Below, one piece after another: positions 18,196 to 26,493 of a stretch of DNA of 64,000 nt (its first letter is position 1; each line of letters begins with the position of its first letter). The stretch spans positions 1 to 64,000 of the forward strand of contig NZ_CP091851.1 of the NCBI RefSeq assembly GCF_022059845.1, in the 5' to 3' direction. The DNA comes from Terrirubrum flagellatum. GTDB taxonomy: Bacteria > Pseudomonadota > Alphaproteobacteria > Rhizobiales > Beijerinckiaceae. Under the pieces are notes generated by a model. It was given only the letters and a program-made list of their open reading frames with translations. It was not told where the DNA came from and searched no databases. The position numbers were made by a program, and so were the translations under genes.

Positions 18196-18567
18196 TCAGA
18201 ACGTCACCTTGTCCTTGATTGCGTCTTCGGCGTTCTTCGGCACGACCTTGCGCGTGACGAAATCGTTCCAATCCTTGAACTTCGTCTTGGCGCGCGCGGT
18301 GACGATCTCCTTGGCGCGGGCCGGCCCGATCTGCGGCAGCGCGTCGAGGTCCTTCTCGGTCGCGGTGTTGAGGTTGATCTTGGTCGTTTGCGCGGCCGGC
18401 GCGGCGGCGGGCTTGGCCGCAGTCGTCGCGGGCGCCGTGGTCGCAGGCGCAGTTACGGCCGGCGCCGCAGGCTTTGCGGGCGTCGCGGGCTGCGTGGTCT
18501 GAGCGTAGGACGCGCCGGCCAGAAGAGTCGCGATGGCGGCGGCGCCGAACAATTTGCGAATGATCAT
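18196..18567 (-). CDS. exported ComEA-like helix-hairpin-helix protein
   Basis: This 123-residue protein has an N-terminal signal peptide (about residues 1-22, ending ASYAQ), then a Pro/Ala/Thr-rich linker to about residue 62. A single ComEA-type helix-hairpin-helix domain follows, with the diagnostic INLNTATEKDLDALPQIGPARAKEIV. Such domains bind double-stranded DNA, and ComEA captures DNA in the periplasm for uptake. This short stand-alone form is common in alphaproteobacteria and its role is unproven. The start MIIRKLF is chosen because it begins the signal peptide. Confidence 0.8.
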   Translation of the reverse strand: MIIRKLFGAAAIATLLAGASYAQTTQPATPAKPAAPAVTAPATTAPATTAAKPAAAPAAQTTKINLNTATEKDLDALPQIGPARAKEIVTARAKTKFKDWNDFVTRKVVPKNAEDAIKDKVTF

Positions 18568-18789
18568 GGGACAAACCCCGTCATGCTGCTTCCGGGAGGA
18601 GGCTCGCGCGAGGAGCCCGGAGCTTCGCGCGAGGCGTCGAACATGCGTTCGATACGCTCCAAGATTCGGCGCGCTCACGGGCTGCTAAAAGGCGGGATCA
18701 AGGCGCGCTTGCGGTTTTTCGCTGAACCCTGGCTAAACCGTTTATCGCCCGTTCATCTCCAGGTGAAAATCGCTGCGGCGCAGCGCGTT

Positions 18790-19329
18790 TCAGTTGAGGA
18801 AGCCGAGATACTTGTTCGCCATCTCGCCAACGACGCCGGTGCCATAGAGCATCGCGAAACCCCACACAATCGACGCAGCGATGTTGGCGAGATGGAAGGG
18901 CGGCTGCGGCATCTTCGCAATGCCGGCGACGAGCGCGACGATGGCGCGCACCGGCCCGAAGAAATGGCCGATGAAGACAGCCGGCGCGCCCCACTTCTCG
19001 AAGAAGGCGTGGCCACGGGCGAGAACCTCGGGCTTGTCGCGGAATGGCCAGGTGTGCTCGGCGCGCGGTCCAAGCCAGACGCCGAGCAAATAAGAGGTGT
19101 AGAACCCGAACGCGGCGCCGATCGAGGCCGAGATCGACAGCGGCAGAAGATTGAGTCCGGCGGCGCCGGCGAAGGCGCCGAACGCGACGAAGAAGAATGT
19201 GCCGGGGATAAGCAGCGAGATGAACGCGAAGCACTCGCCGAAGGCGATGAGGAAGACGATGACGATGGCAAACTGCGGATAGGCCCTGCAGAAATTGATG
19301 ACCGGCTGAACGATCGAATCCAGATCCAA
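18790..19329 (-). CDS. DedA-family membrane protein
   Basis: This 179-residue inner-membrane protein of the DedA (VTT domain) family has motifs EcfaFISLLIPGTFFF at about residue 30 and GHFFGPVRAIVALVAGIAKM at about residue 112, including the conserved FGPVR arginine. DedA proteins are involved in lipid-carrier flipping and envelope maintenance. No ATG lies near the conserved start; a TTG at 19329 preceded by GAGGAG at five bases gives the expected N-terminus. It is followed on the same strand, after 222 bp without a clear feature, by the helix-hairpin-helix gene. Confidence 0.82.
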   Translation of the reverse strand: MDLDSIVQPVINFCRAYPQFAIVIVFLIAFGECFAFISLLIPGTFFFVAFGAFAGAAGLNLLPLSISASIGAAFGFYTSYLLGVWLGPRAEHTWPFRDKPEVLARGHAFFEKWGAPAVFIGHFFGPVRAIVALVAGIAKMPQPPFHLANIAASIVWGFAMLYGTGVVGEMANKYLGFLN

Positions 19330-19533
19330 GAGCTCTCTCCTCGCGACGGCGCCCGCGCTTGTGGCACGCAGGCGCGGAAGGCTGCAAGCGGCGCCCGCAT
19401 GCATGGCCCGAAGGGTCAATCGCCTTGACCTTTCCGCCGGCGCAAGGTTGACATCGCGAGGCTGCTTTTGAGCGGGCGGCGGCAAGAGATTAAGGGGCGG
19501 GGCGAACCCGCCGCGCGGGAGGATGAGACGCTG

Positions 19534-20358
19534 ATGGGGCCGGGTTCGGGCGCTTCACCCGCCATTTCGCTGCGCGGCGTCTCGATCGCCTACCGGGTTC
19601 GCGACGGCGCCCGCTATGAGGCGGTGCGGCCGGTCGATCTTGACGTCGCCGACCAGTCCTTCGTCGCCATCGTCGGCCCGACCGGTTGCGGCAAGTCGAC
19701 GCTGCTCAACGCGGTGGCCGGCCTTGTCGCGCCATCCTCAGGCTCCGTCTCGGTGTTTGGCGAGCCGCTGAAAGGGATCAATCGGCGCGCCGGCTATCTC
19801 TTCCAGCTCGACGCGCTGATGCCGTGGAAGACGGCGCTCGACAATGTCGCGGTGGCGCTGGAGCCCATGGGCGTCAGCCGTAGCGAAGCGCGGGAGCGCG
19901 CCCGCGCCATGCTGAAGCGCGTGGGCCTTGGCGCCTTCGCCGACCGCTATCCGCACATGCTTTCGGGCGGCCAGAAGAAGCGCGTGGCCTTGGCGCAGAC
20001 ATTGATCCGCGACCCTAAGCTCCTGCTCATGGATGAGCCGTTCGGCCCCCTCGACGCGCAGACGCGCGTGATCATGGGCAATTTGCTGCTGGAGCTCTGG
20101 GCGGCCGACCGCAAGGCGGTGATGTTCATCACCCATGATCTCGATGAAGCCATTGCGCTCGCGGATCGCGTCATCGTTATGGCCGCCGGGCCGCAGTCGC
20201 ATTTCGTCGGCGATTTCCGTATCGATCTGCCGCGGCCGCGCGACATCGCGGAAGTGCGCCATGACAAGCGGTTCTTCGATTTGCATCGCGACATCTGGGC
20301 GAAACTGCGCGACGAGGTGAGCCGCGCCTATGCGCAGGCGGACGGGGTCGCAGCATGA
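19534..20358 (+). CDS. NitT/TauT-type ABC transporter ATP-binding protein
   Basis: This 274-residue ABC ATPase powers import by the permease encoded next. Walker A (GPTGCGKST) is at residues 48-56, the signature LSGGQ at 143-147 and Walker B (LLLMDEP) at 163-169, followed by the H-loop THDLDEA. It belongs to the nitrate/sulfonate/taurine family. The ATG at 19534 is chosen, with GGGAGG 11-16 bases upstream; an in-frame TTG lies earlier. The stop overlaps the permease start (ATGA), implying translational coupling. Confidence 0.9.
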   Translation: MGPGSGASPAISLRGVSIAYRVRDGARYEAVRPVDLDVADQSFVAIVGPTGCGKSTLLNAVAGLVAPSSGSVSVFGEPLKGINRRAGYLFQLDALMPWKTALDNVAVALEPMGVSRSEARERARAMLKRVGLGAFADRYPHMLSGGQKKRVALAQTLIRDPKLLLMDEPFGPLDAQTRVIMGNLLLELWAADRKAVMFITHDLDEAIALADRVIVMAAGPQSHFVGDFRIDLPRPRDIAEVRHDKRFFDLHRDIWAKLRDEVSRAYAQADGVAA

Positions 20359-21143
20359 AGCCAAATCGCGCGCTCGTCATTGTGCTGCAGATCCTGTTCG
20401 GGATCGCGCTGCTCGTCGCCTGGCATTTCTCCGCCAACATCAAGGTCGGGTCGGCGACGCTGAAGTTTTTTCTGTCCGCGCCGATCGACGTCTTCTGGCG
20501 CGTGGTGAAGCTGTTTAGCGAAGGCGACATCTGGGGCCACATGTGGATCACCTTCCAGGAGACGGTGTACGCCTTCCTGATCGGCTCCTTCGCCGGCGTG
20601 ATCTGCGGCTTCGCTTTGGCGCGCAACGCGCTCGCTGCGGCTGTCGCTGATCCCTATCTCAAGGCGGCGAATGCTCTGCCGCGTGTCGTGCTGGCGCCGA
20701 TCTTCATGCTGTGGCTCGGCCTCGGCATCTGGTCGAAGGTGGCGCTCGGCTTCAGCCTCGTCTTCTTCATCGTCTTCTTCAACGTGTTCCAGGGCGTGCG
20801 CGAAGTGCCGCCGACGATCCTCGCCAATGCGCGCATGCTCGGCTTCAACGAGCGCCAGCTCTTCCGCCATGTCTACTGGCCGGCGGCGCTGACCTGGATG
20901 TTCTCGTCGCTGCATACCTCGGTCGGCTTCGCGCTCGTCGGCGCCGTGGTCGGCGAATATCTGGGATCGGCGGCGGGGCTTGGCTATCTCATCCATCAGG
21001 CCGAGGGCGTGCTCGACACGACAGGCGTCTTCGCCGGCATGGCCATCCTGACCGCGTTCGTGCTCGTCATCGACGCGTTCGTGACTCTGATCGAGCGCCG
21101 CCTGCTGATCTGGCAACCGCAGGGCGCGCAGACCACGACTTGA
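20355..21143 (+). CDS. NitT/TauT-type ABC transporter permease
   Basis: This 262-residue inner-membrane protein of the BPD_transp_1 family has about six membrane segments. The EAA-like loop, which docks on the ATPase, is at NARMLGFNERQLFRHVYWPAAL. It overlaps the ATPase gene by 4 bp and precedes the binding-protein gene by 56 bp, forming a three-gene import system. The transported compound cannot be assigned: the family covers nitrate, sulfonates, pyrimidine precursors and others. Confidence 0.9.
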   Translation: MKPNRALVIVLQILFGIALLVAWHFSANIKVGSATLKFFLSAPIDVFWRVVKLFSEGDIWGHMWITFQETVYAFLIGSFAGVICGFALARNALAAAVADPYLKAANALPRVVLAPIFMLWLGLGIWSKVALGFSLVFFIVFFNVFQGVREVPPTILANARMLGFNERQLFRHVYWPAALTWMFSSLHTSVGFALVGAVVGEYLGSAAGLGYLIHQAEGVLDTTGVFAGMAILTAFVLVIDAFVTLIERRLLIWQPQGAQTTT

Positions 21144-21199
21144 TCGCTGCGGCGAACCGACGAAAATAGGCTCAAACCACAAAGGATTTGGAGGAAATC

Positions 21200-22213
21200 A
21201 TGGATCGCAGGCATTTCACGAAAGTTCTTGGCGCAGCGACGCTTGCGCCTCTCGCCGCGCCGGCCGTGCATGCGCAAGGCGCCAAGCTGACGCTCGGCGT
21301 CGGCGGGAAGCCGCTGCTCTATTATCTCCCGCTGACGATCGCGGAGCGCCGCGGCTTCTTCAAGGACGAGGGGCTGAACGTCGAGATCAACGACTTCGGC
21401 GGTGGCGCCAAATCACTGCAGGCGCTCGTCGGCGGTTCGGTCGATGTCGTCACCGGCGCCTATGAGCATACGGTGCGCATGCAGGCGAAGAGCCAGGACA
21501 TTCGCGCGATCTGTGAGCTCGGCCGCTTCCCCGCGATCGTGATCGGCGTGGCGAAATCGAAAGCCGACAAGATCAAGTCCGCCTCTGACCTGAAAGGCGC
21601 GAAGATCGGTGTGACGGCGCCTGGCTCCTCGACCTCGATCACCGTGCAATATGCGATGCTGAAAGCCGGCCTGAAGCCGACGGACGCCGCTTTCATCGGC
21701 GTGGGCGGCGGCGCGAGCGCGGTCGCTGCGATGAAGAAAGGCGATATCGACGCGATCAGCCATCTCGATCCTGTCATCGCCAAGCTCGAGGCGGATGGCG
21801 ACATCGTCGTGCTGATCGACACGCGCACGGAAGCCGGCACCAAGGCGCTGTTCGGGGGCACCAATCCGGCTGCTGTCGTCTATACCCGCAACGATTTCAT
21901 CGAGAAGAATCCGGAAGCGGCGCAGAAAGTAACCAACGCCTTCGTGAAGTCGCTGAAATGGCTCGCCTCCGCCAAGCCGGAAGATGTCGCCGCCAGCGTG
22001 CCCGAGGATTTCTATCTCGGCGACAAGGAGCTCTATATCCGCGCGGTGAAGAATTCGCTGGAGAGCTATTCGCGCACGGGCATCATCTCGCCTGAAGGCA
22101 TGAAGAGCGTCTATGACATGGTGAAGGCGCTCGATTCCGAGATGGCGAGCGCGCAGGTCGATCTCTCCAGGACCTTTGTCGACAGGTTCGTGAAGAAGGC
22201 GACATCAGCCTGA
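21200..22213 (+). CDS. NitT/TauT-type ABC substrate-binding protein
   Basis: This 337-residue periplasmic binding protein has an N-terminal signal whose DRRHFTK begins a twin-arginine-like motif, followed by a hydrophobic stretch ending AVHAQ, so Tat export is plausible. The mature part has the SsuA/THI5-like fold signature (YLPLTIAERRGFFKDEGL, then GAKIGVTAPGSSTSI). GGAGGAAATC before the ATG at 21200 decides the start over an upstream TTG. It is the third gene of the transporter operon and is followed by a strong terminator, which separates it from pdxY. Confidence 0.88.
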   Translation: MDRRHFTKVLGAATLAPLAAPAVHAQGAKLTLGVGGKPLLYYLPLTIAERRGFFKDEGLNVEINDFGGGAKSLQALVGGSVDVVTGAYEHTVRMQAKSQDIRAICELGRFPAIVIGVAKSKADKIKSASDLKGAKIGVTAPGSSTSITVQYAMLKAGLKPTDAAFIGVGGGASAVAAMKKGDIDAISHLDPVIAKLEADGDIVVLIDTRTEAGTKALFGGTNPAAVVYTRNDFIEKNPEAAQKVTNAFVKSLKWLASAKPEDVAASVPEDFYLGDKELYIRAVKNSLESYSRTGIISPEGMKSVYDMVKALDSEMASAQVDLSRTFVDRFVKKATSA

Positions 22214-22240
22214 GCCGCCGCCAGCGTCGTTAACTTCAGC

Positions 22241-22270
22241 AACGGGTGATCGGTTCGATCACCCGTTTTT
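22241..22270 (+). terminator. intrinsic terminator after the first ABC operon
   Basis: AACGGGTGATCG (22241-22252) and CGATCACCCGTT (22256-22267) pair perfectly over 12 bp around GTT, followed by T's. It closes the transporter operon before pdxY. Confidence 0.9.
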
Positions 22271-22330
22271 GTTTGACGAGGGGATCAGCCGGAGTCATGG
22301 CGCGGGTCGGTCAGGAGATTGTCGCCGCCC

Positions 22331-23179
22331 ATGAATATCCTGTCGATTCAGAGCCATGTCGCCTACGGGCATGTCGGCAACGCCTCGGCCGTGTTCCCGA
22401 TGCAAAGGCTCGGCGTCGAGGTCTGGCCGATCCACACGGTGCAGTTCTCGAATCATACCGGCTATGGCGCCTGGAAAGGCCGCGTCTTCGACGGGCCGAT
22501 GATCGATGAAGTGATGGACGGCATCGCCGATCGCGGCGTGCTGCCGCGCTGCGACGGCGTGCTCTCGGGCTATATGGGCTCGTCCGACATCGGCGAGGCG
22601 GTTCTCTCCGCTGTGAAGCGCGTGAAGAGCGCCAACCCCAAGGCGCTCTATTGCTGCGATCCCGTCATTGGCGACATCGGCCGCGGCGTCTTCGTGCGGC
22701 CGGGAATTCCGGAATTCATGCGCGATCATGCGCTGGCGGCGGCCGACATCGCGACGCCCAACCATTTCGAGCTCGACTATCTCGCGGGCGCCATGACGTC
22801 GCGGATCGATGAGGTGAAACTTGCGATCTCGGCTTTGCGCGAGCGCGGCCCGAAGATCGTGCTCGTGACGTCGCTCGTCGTCGGTGAAACGCCCGACGAT
22901 AAGGTCGATCTTCTGGCGGCGGACGCCGCCGGCTTCTATCGCATGCGCACGCCGAAGCTCGGGCTCAACATCAATGGCGCCGGTGATGCGATCGCGGCCC
23001 TCTTTTTCATCCATGTGATGAAGACGGGTTCGGCGGCGGAGGCGCTCGCTGCGGCCGGGTCGTCCGTCTACAGCCTGCTGCGGCGAACCGAAGAGGCGAA
23101 TTCGCGCGAGATCCTCACTGTCGCCGCGCAGGACGAATTCGTGAAGCCGACATGGACGTTCCCGGTCGAGACGATCTAG
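22331..23179 (+). CDS. pdxY: pyridoxal kinase PdxY
   Basis: This 282-residue ribokinase-fold enzyme phosphorylates pyridoxal in vitamin B6 salvage. The N-terminal MNILSIQSHVAYGHVGNASAVFP is diagnostic of PdxK/PdxY, and LNINGAGDAIAALFF near residue 220 carries the catalytic Asp of the GxGD motif. The ATG at 22331 matches the family N-terminus; a TTG four codons upstream sits too close to AGGAG. It stands alone after a terminator, and its stop codon begins a palindromic repeat. Confidence 0.92.
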   Translation: MNILSIQSHVAYGHVGNASAVFPMQRLGVEVWPIHTVQFSNHTGYGAWKGRVFDGPMIDEVMDGIADRGVLPRCDGVLSGYMGSSDIGEAVLSAVKRVKSANPKALYCCDPVIGDIGRGVFVRPGIPEFMRDHALAAADIATPNHFELDYLAGAMTSRIDEVKLAISALRERGPKIVLVTSLVVGETPDDKVDLLAADAAGFYRMRTPKLGLNINGAGDAIAALFFIHVMKTGSAAEALAAAGSSVYSLLRRTEEANSREILTVAAQDEFVKPTWTFPVETI

Positions 23180-23279
23180 CGCTTTTCCGCAGAAGGTCAG
23201 CCATACCCGCCCCCAGATCGTTTGTTTTCGCATCATCTTTATCGCAAAAGTGGCATCCACTTTTGCGGCCGATGCGCTA
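23177..23279. repeat. intergenic palindromic repeat between pdxY and the nuclease gene
   Basis: CGCAAAAGTGG (23243-23253) and CCACTTTTGCG (23257-23267) form a perfect 11-bp stem with loop CAT. TAGCGC (23177-23182) and GCGCTA (23274-23279) form an outer inverted pair that includes the pdxY stop codon. It lacks a T-run and resembles the dispersed palindromes elsewhere in the window. Confidence 0.65.
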
Positions 23280-23289
23280 ATGTTGCGGC

Positions 23290-24414
23290 ATGCAGCTTCG
23301 CATCGCCACCTTCAACGTCGAAAATCTCCTGTCGCGGCAACGCTTCGGCCCGTCCGCGCGGCCGGATTCGGCCGCCGCGCTCGCTCTCTTCGGCTTTGAG
23401 CCGCCCGTGCGCGACGCGGTCGAGCGCTCCGTGTCGGTGATGCTGGAAGACGACAAGCGCCAGATGACCGGGCTCGCTATCGCCGACGCCGACGCTGATA
23501 TCATCTGCCTGCAGGAAGTCGATAATCTCGGCGTGCTCGAGGCCTTCTTCCGCAACTATGTGCATCGCGTCGCCGACCATCGCTACGGTCATTTTCATCT
23601 GGTGAAGGGCAATGACGAGCGCGGCATCGACGTCGCCTTCGCCTGCCGCCGCGATCTCGTCAGCCCGCAGCAGGTGGATTGGCGCTCGCACAAGAATGCG
23701 ACCTACGCCGATTTCGATCTGTTCAATGATGATCTCGCCGCGCATGGCCTTCGCCCGGATTCGCTGATCTTCAAGCGCGATTGTCTTGAAGTCTCGCTTG
23801 ACATCGATGGCCGCCCTTTGAGTCTGTTCATCTGCCATCTCAAATCGATGCAGAACGGGCGCGACGATGGCCGTTTGCGCACGCATCCCGTGCGTAAGGC
23901 CGAAGCGCTGGCCGTGCGGGCGATCATCGAAAAGAAATTCGGCGCGCGCTGGCGCAAGAGCGACTGGATCATCGCCGGCGATCTCAATGATTATGTCGAG
24001 ACCATCGGCCCGCTGGGCGTGGTGACGCCGATGCGTCCGAGCGCGCTCGATCCGCTGCTTGACGATTTCGCGGTCAATCCGGTCGCGGGCCTGCCGCCGC
24101 ATGAACGCTGGACGCATTTCCACAAGGACTGGAGCGAGACGAAGCAGCGGCTGATCGAGGAGCATGTGCAACTCGATTATCTCCTCCTGTCGCCCGCGCT
24201 GGCAGCGCGTCAGCCGGTGGCGGTCGATATTCTCAGACGGGGCCAGCCTTTCCGCACGCCGCTCGATCCGCGCGTATCGGACCGTTCTATTGCGGCGCTA
24301 TCAGCTACAGGCGGACGCTATCCCCGTATCGGCTGGGATCGCCCGAAGGCGTCGGACCATTGCCCGCTCGTCGTCACCATCACTCTTCCCCGGCGTCCCG
24401 CGGAGGCCGCGTGA
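23290..24414 (+). CDS. endonuclease/exonuclease/phosphatase family protein
   Basis: This 374-residue member of the EEP (DNase I-like) superfamily hydrolyses phosphodiester or phosphomonoester bonds with divalent metal. Motifs are FNVENL (residues 8-13), LQEVDN with the metal-binding Glu at about 77, ICHLKS, AGDLND at about 233 and the C-terminal SDHCPLV at about 357. No signal peptide is visible, so it is probably cytoplasmic; its substrate (nucleic acid, lipid or sugar phosphate) is not clear. Its stop overlaps the next gene's GTG by 4 bp. Confidence 0.85.
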   Translation: MQLRIATFNVENLLSRQRFGPSARPDSAAALALFGFEPPVRDAVERSVSVMLEDDKRQMTGLAIADADADIICLQEVDNLGVLEAFFRNYVHRVADHRYGHFHLVKGNDERGIDVAFACRRDLVSPQQVDWRSHKNATYADFDLFNDDLAAHGLRPDSLIFKRDCLEVSLDIDGRPLSLFICHLKSMQNGRDDGRLRTHPVRKAEALAVRAIIEKKFGARWRKSDWIIAGDLNDYVETIGPLGVVTPMRPSALDPLLDDFAVNPVAGLPPHERWTHFHKDWSETKQRLIEEHVQLDYLLLSPALAARQPVAVDILRRGQPFRTPLDPRVSDRSIAALSATGGRYPRIGWDRPKASDHCPLVVTITLPRRPAEAA

Positions 24415-25307
24415 AAGAACGCTCTTTCGTCACGCTTGACGTCTTCACGACACAGCGCTTCGCAGGAAATCCGCTCGCCGTCGTGCTCGACAGCGACGGA
24501 TTGTCGGACGACGCGATGCAGCGCATCACGCGTGAGTTTAATTTTTCGGAGACGGTGTTCGTGCAGCCGGCGCGTCACGAGAAGGAGCGCGCTTACATCC
24601 GCATCTTCACGCGGGGCCGCGAGCTTCAGTTCGCCGGCCATCCGACAGTCGGAACCGCGGTGCTCCTTGGTTTGCGCGATCGCGGAGCGGCGGAGTTTAT
24701 CCTTGGCGAGAAGGTCGGGCCGGTGCCTTGCGTCGTGCATGTCGATAGCGACGTCGCCGGCGCCGCAACCTTCGATCTGCCACGGTTGCCGAAGCAAATC
24801 ACCGCGTTCGATGACCGCAAGGCGATCGCTGACATGCTGGGGCTCGATGCTTCCGACATCGGCTTCGGCCCGTATGCGCCCGCGTTGTTCGACGCCGGAG
24901 TGCCGTTTCCGATGATCCCGATCGCCTCGCGCGACGCGATCGATCGCATTCGTCTCTCGACTGAAAGGCGGGCGCAGACGACAGGCAGCCCCGGTAACGA
25001 TCAACTCTATGTCTATTGCGCGGAGCCTGTCGACGCGCAGCATCATTTCTACACGCGAATGTTCGCGCCTGCTTTCGGCATTCCCGAGGATCCGGCGACT
25101 GGCTCTGCGGTCGCCGCCTTCGCTGGTGCGATTATGGAATTCGAGAGACCTGTTGATGGCGTCCATCGCTTCGTCATCGAGCAGGGCTATGCGATGGGGC
25201 GACCCTCCGACATCGAGCTGACGCTTCATGTCGAAAGCGGCGCGCTGATGCGCGCGACCATCGGCGGCGACGCGATTATCGTTACGAGAGGCGTCATCCT
25301 CGCATGA
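24411..25307 (+). CDS. PhzF-family isomerase
   Basis: This 298-residue protein of the PhzF family has a two-lobed diaminopimelate-epimerase-like fold. Motifs are TTQRFAGNPLAVV near the N-terminus with the adjacent catalytic-Glu region (NFSETVFV), ELQFAGHPTVGTA at about 75 and EDPATGSAVAAF at about 226. Most stand-alone relatives have no known substrate. A GTG at 24411, inside the previous stop (GTGA) and preceded by GGAGG, is the natural start; a longer ATG frame lies wholly within the nuclease gene. It overlaps the NUDIX gene by ATGA. Confidence 0.86.
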   Translation: MKERSFVTLDVFTTQRFAGNPLAVVLDSDGLSDDAMQRITREFNFSETVFVQPARHEKERAYIRIFTRGRELQFAGHPTVGTAVLLGLRDRGAAEFILGEKVGPVPCVVHVDSDVAGAATFDLPRLPKQITAFDDRKAIADMLGLDASDIGFGPYAPALFDAGVPFPMIPIASRDAIDRIRLSTERRAQTTGSPGNDQLYVYCAEPVDAQHHFYTRMFAPAFGIPEDPATGSAVAAFAGAIMEFERPVDGVHRFVIEQGYAMGRPSDIELTLHVESGALMRATIGGDAIIVTRGVILA

Positions 25308-26026
25308 ATCTTTCCGACGACGCTATCGTCGAAGTGTCCTCAGTCGATGCGCGTGTCACGCCGTTCGACTGGGCCTTTCCTCGCGACCATCGCTCCGAGA
25401 TCGATGCGAACTGGGCGCGCATGATGGCCGACAAGCCGAAGATGTTCAACGGCCGCGTGCTATTGCAGCATCATGGCGAGCTTGTCGGCGACGTGTTCGT
25501 CGCGCGTTATTTCGAGACCGACTACGCCGATTTCATCGGCTGGATCAAAGCCGGCCATCCCGGCGTCCCCTTGCGCAACGGCTTCTCGATGGCGGCGCTG
25601 CGGGCGCGCGACGGCGCATTTCTGCTGGGTGAGATGGCGGCGCACACGGTGAATGCAGGCCGCATCTATTTCGCCGCGGGCACGCCCGATCGCGACGATA
25701 TCCGCGAAGGCGGCGTGCTCGATCTCGCAGGCTCCGCCGAACGCGAATTGTGCGAGGAAACCGGGCTTCAGCCTAATGAGGTGGCGATCGGCGAGGGATG
25801 GGCGGCGGTGGCCGAGACGACGCGCATCGCCTTCATGCGACCCTGCCGCATCAATCTCCCCGCCGAAGAAGCGCGCCGCGTCATGCTGGATCGCATCGCC
25901 CGTCAGGACGAGCCGGAGCTCTCAGGCATTCATATCGCCCGCCACGGCGACCAGTCGCTGCATGAGCGCATGCCCGATTTCATGCGCCGCTATCTCGATT
26001 GGGTCTGGGCGAAAGAGGATGCCTAG
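25304..26026 (+). CDS. NUDIX hydrolase-like protein
   Basis: This 240-residue protein has a divergent NUDIX box ending AERELCEETGL near residue 150; the RELxEExGL half is intact, but the upstream conserved Glu of GX5E is not evident. The N-terminal half (about residues 1-90) is the long extension seen in NUDIX proteins that resemble CoA or nucleotide-sugar pyrophosphatases. The target is unknown. It is the third gene of a coupled nuclease/PhzF/NUDIX run, with ATG overlapping the PhzF stop. Confidence 0.8.
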   Translation: MNLSDDAIVEVSSVDARVTPFDWAFPRDHRSEIDANWARMMADKPKMFNGRVLLQHHGELVGDVFVARYFETDYADFIGWIKAGHPGVPLRNGFSMAALRARDGAFLLGEMAAHTVNAGRIYFAAGTPDRDDIREGGVLDLAGSAERELCEETGLQPNEVAIGEGWAAVAETTRIAFMRPCRINLPAEEARRVMLDRIARQDEPELSGIHIARHGDQSLHERMPDFMRRYLDWVWAKEDA

Positions 26027-26030
26027 ACGA

Positions 26031-26363
26031 TTATCCCTGTCGATAGCCGAATTTCGCCTTGGTGGCGTTGAGTTGCGCGATGGCTCCGCCGTCATTGCCG
26101 GACTGGCAGGTCGTGCGCGCATGGGCGATCTCGGCGCTCATCGCCTCATGCACCCGTTTGATCGTGTGGCCGGTCTCGAGATCATTATCGATCACCGCCT
26201 GGAAGCGCGCGACCTCGCCAGCGCAACCGCCGCCTGACGGCATCGAGAAGGTCGAGGGCGTCACCCCATTGGGCGCGGAGCCGGGCGGCGGGGGCGGCGG
26301 AGCGGCCGTGTTGCAGGCGGCGAGCAGCGCGCATGCCGAGGCGGCGAGAAAGGGACGAAGCAA
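26031..26363 (-). CDS. small putative lipoprotein
   Basis: This protein of about 110 residues has an N-terminal signal ending in the lipobox LLAAC, followed by a run of prolines and a globular C-terminal part with Cys residues (GGCAGEVARFQAVIDNDLETGH). I do not recognise a family with certainty. No ATG precedes the signal; a TTG at 26363 with GGAG ten bases upstream fits best, and another TTG lies at 26396. It is convergent with the NUDIX gene, 4 bp away, and divergent from bglX. Confidence 0.6.
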   Translation of the reverse strand: MLRPFLAASACALLAACNTAAPPPPPPGSAPNGVTPSTFSMPSGGGCAGEVARFQAVIDNDLETGHTIKRVHEAMSAEIAHARTTCQSGNDGGAIAQLNATKAKFGYRQG

Positions 26364-26493
26364 AGCTTTAAGTCTCCGGACGCGAATCTCCCGCAAACCA
26401 TAACATTGACGCGCGCGCCACAGCAGGGCGCCTGCGTGACATTTTGACCGGGCCGCCCTTGCTTCGGCCGGATCGGTTTGCTTTGGCAGGCTG

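Noticed and set aside
18568-18789. A small gene in the gap between the DedA and helix-hairpin-helix genes.
   Set aside because: The open frames there are short, lack start signals and show no recognisable motif; I see nothing in this stretch.
19330-19533. Possible THI-box riboswitch ahead of the first NitT/TauT-type transporter.
   Set aside because: The conserved thi-box core elements are not seen, so a thiamine-precursor substrate cannot be argued from regulation.
21200-23179. pdxY as part of the ABC transporter operon, implying vitamin B6 import.
   Set aside because: A 12-bp perfect terminator stem with T-run (22241-22270) separates them.
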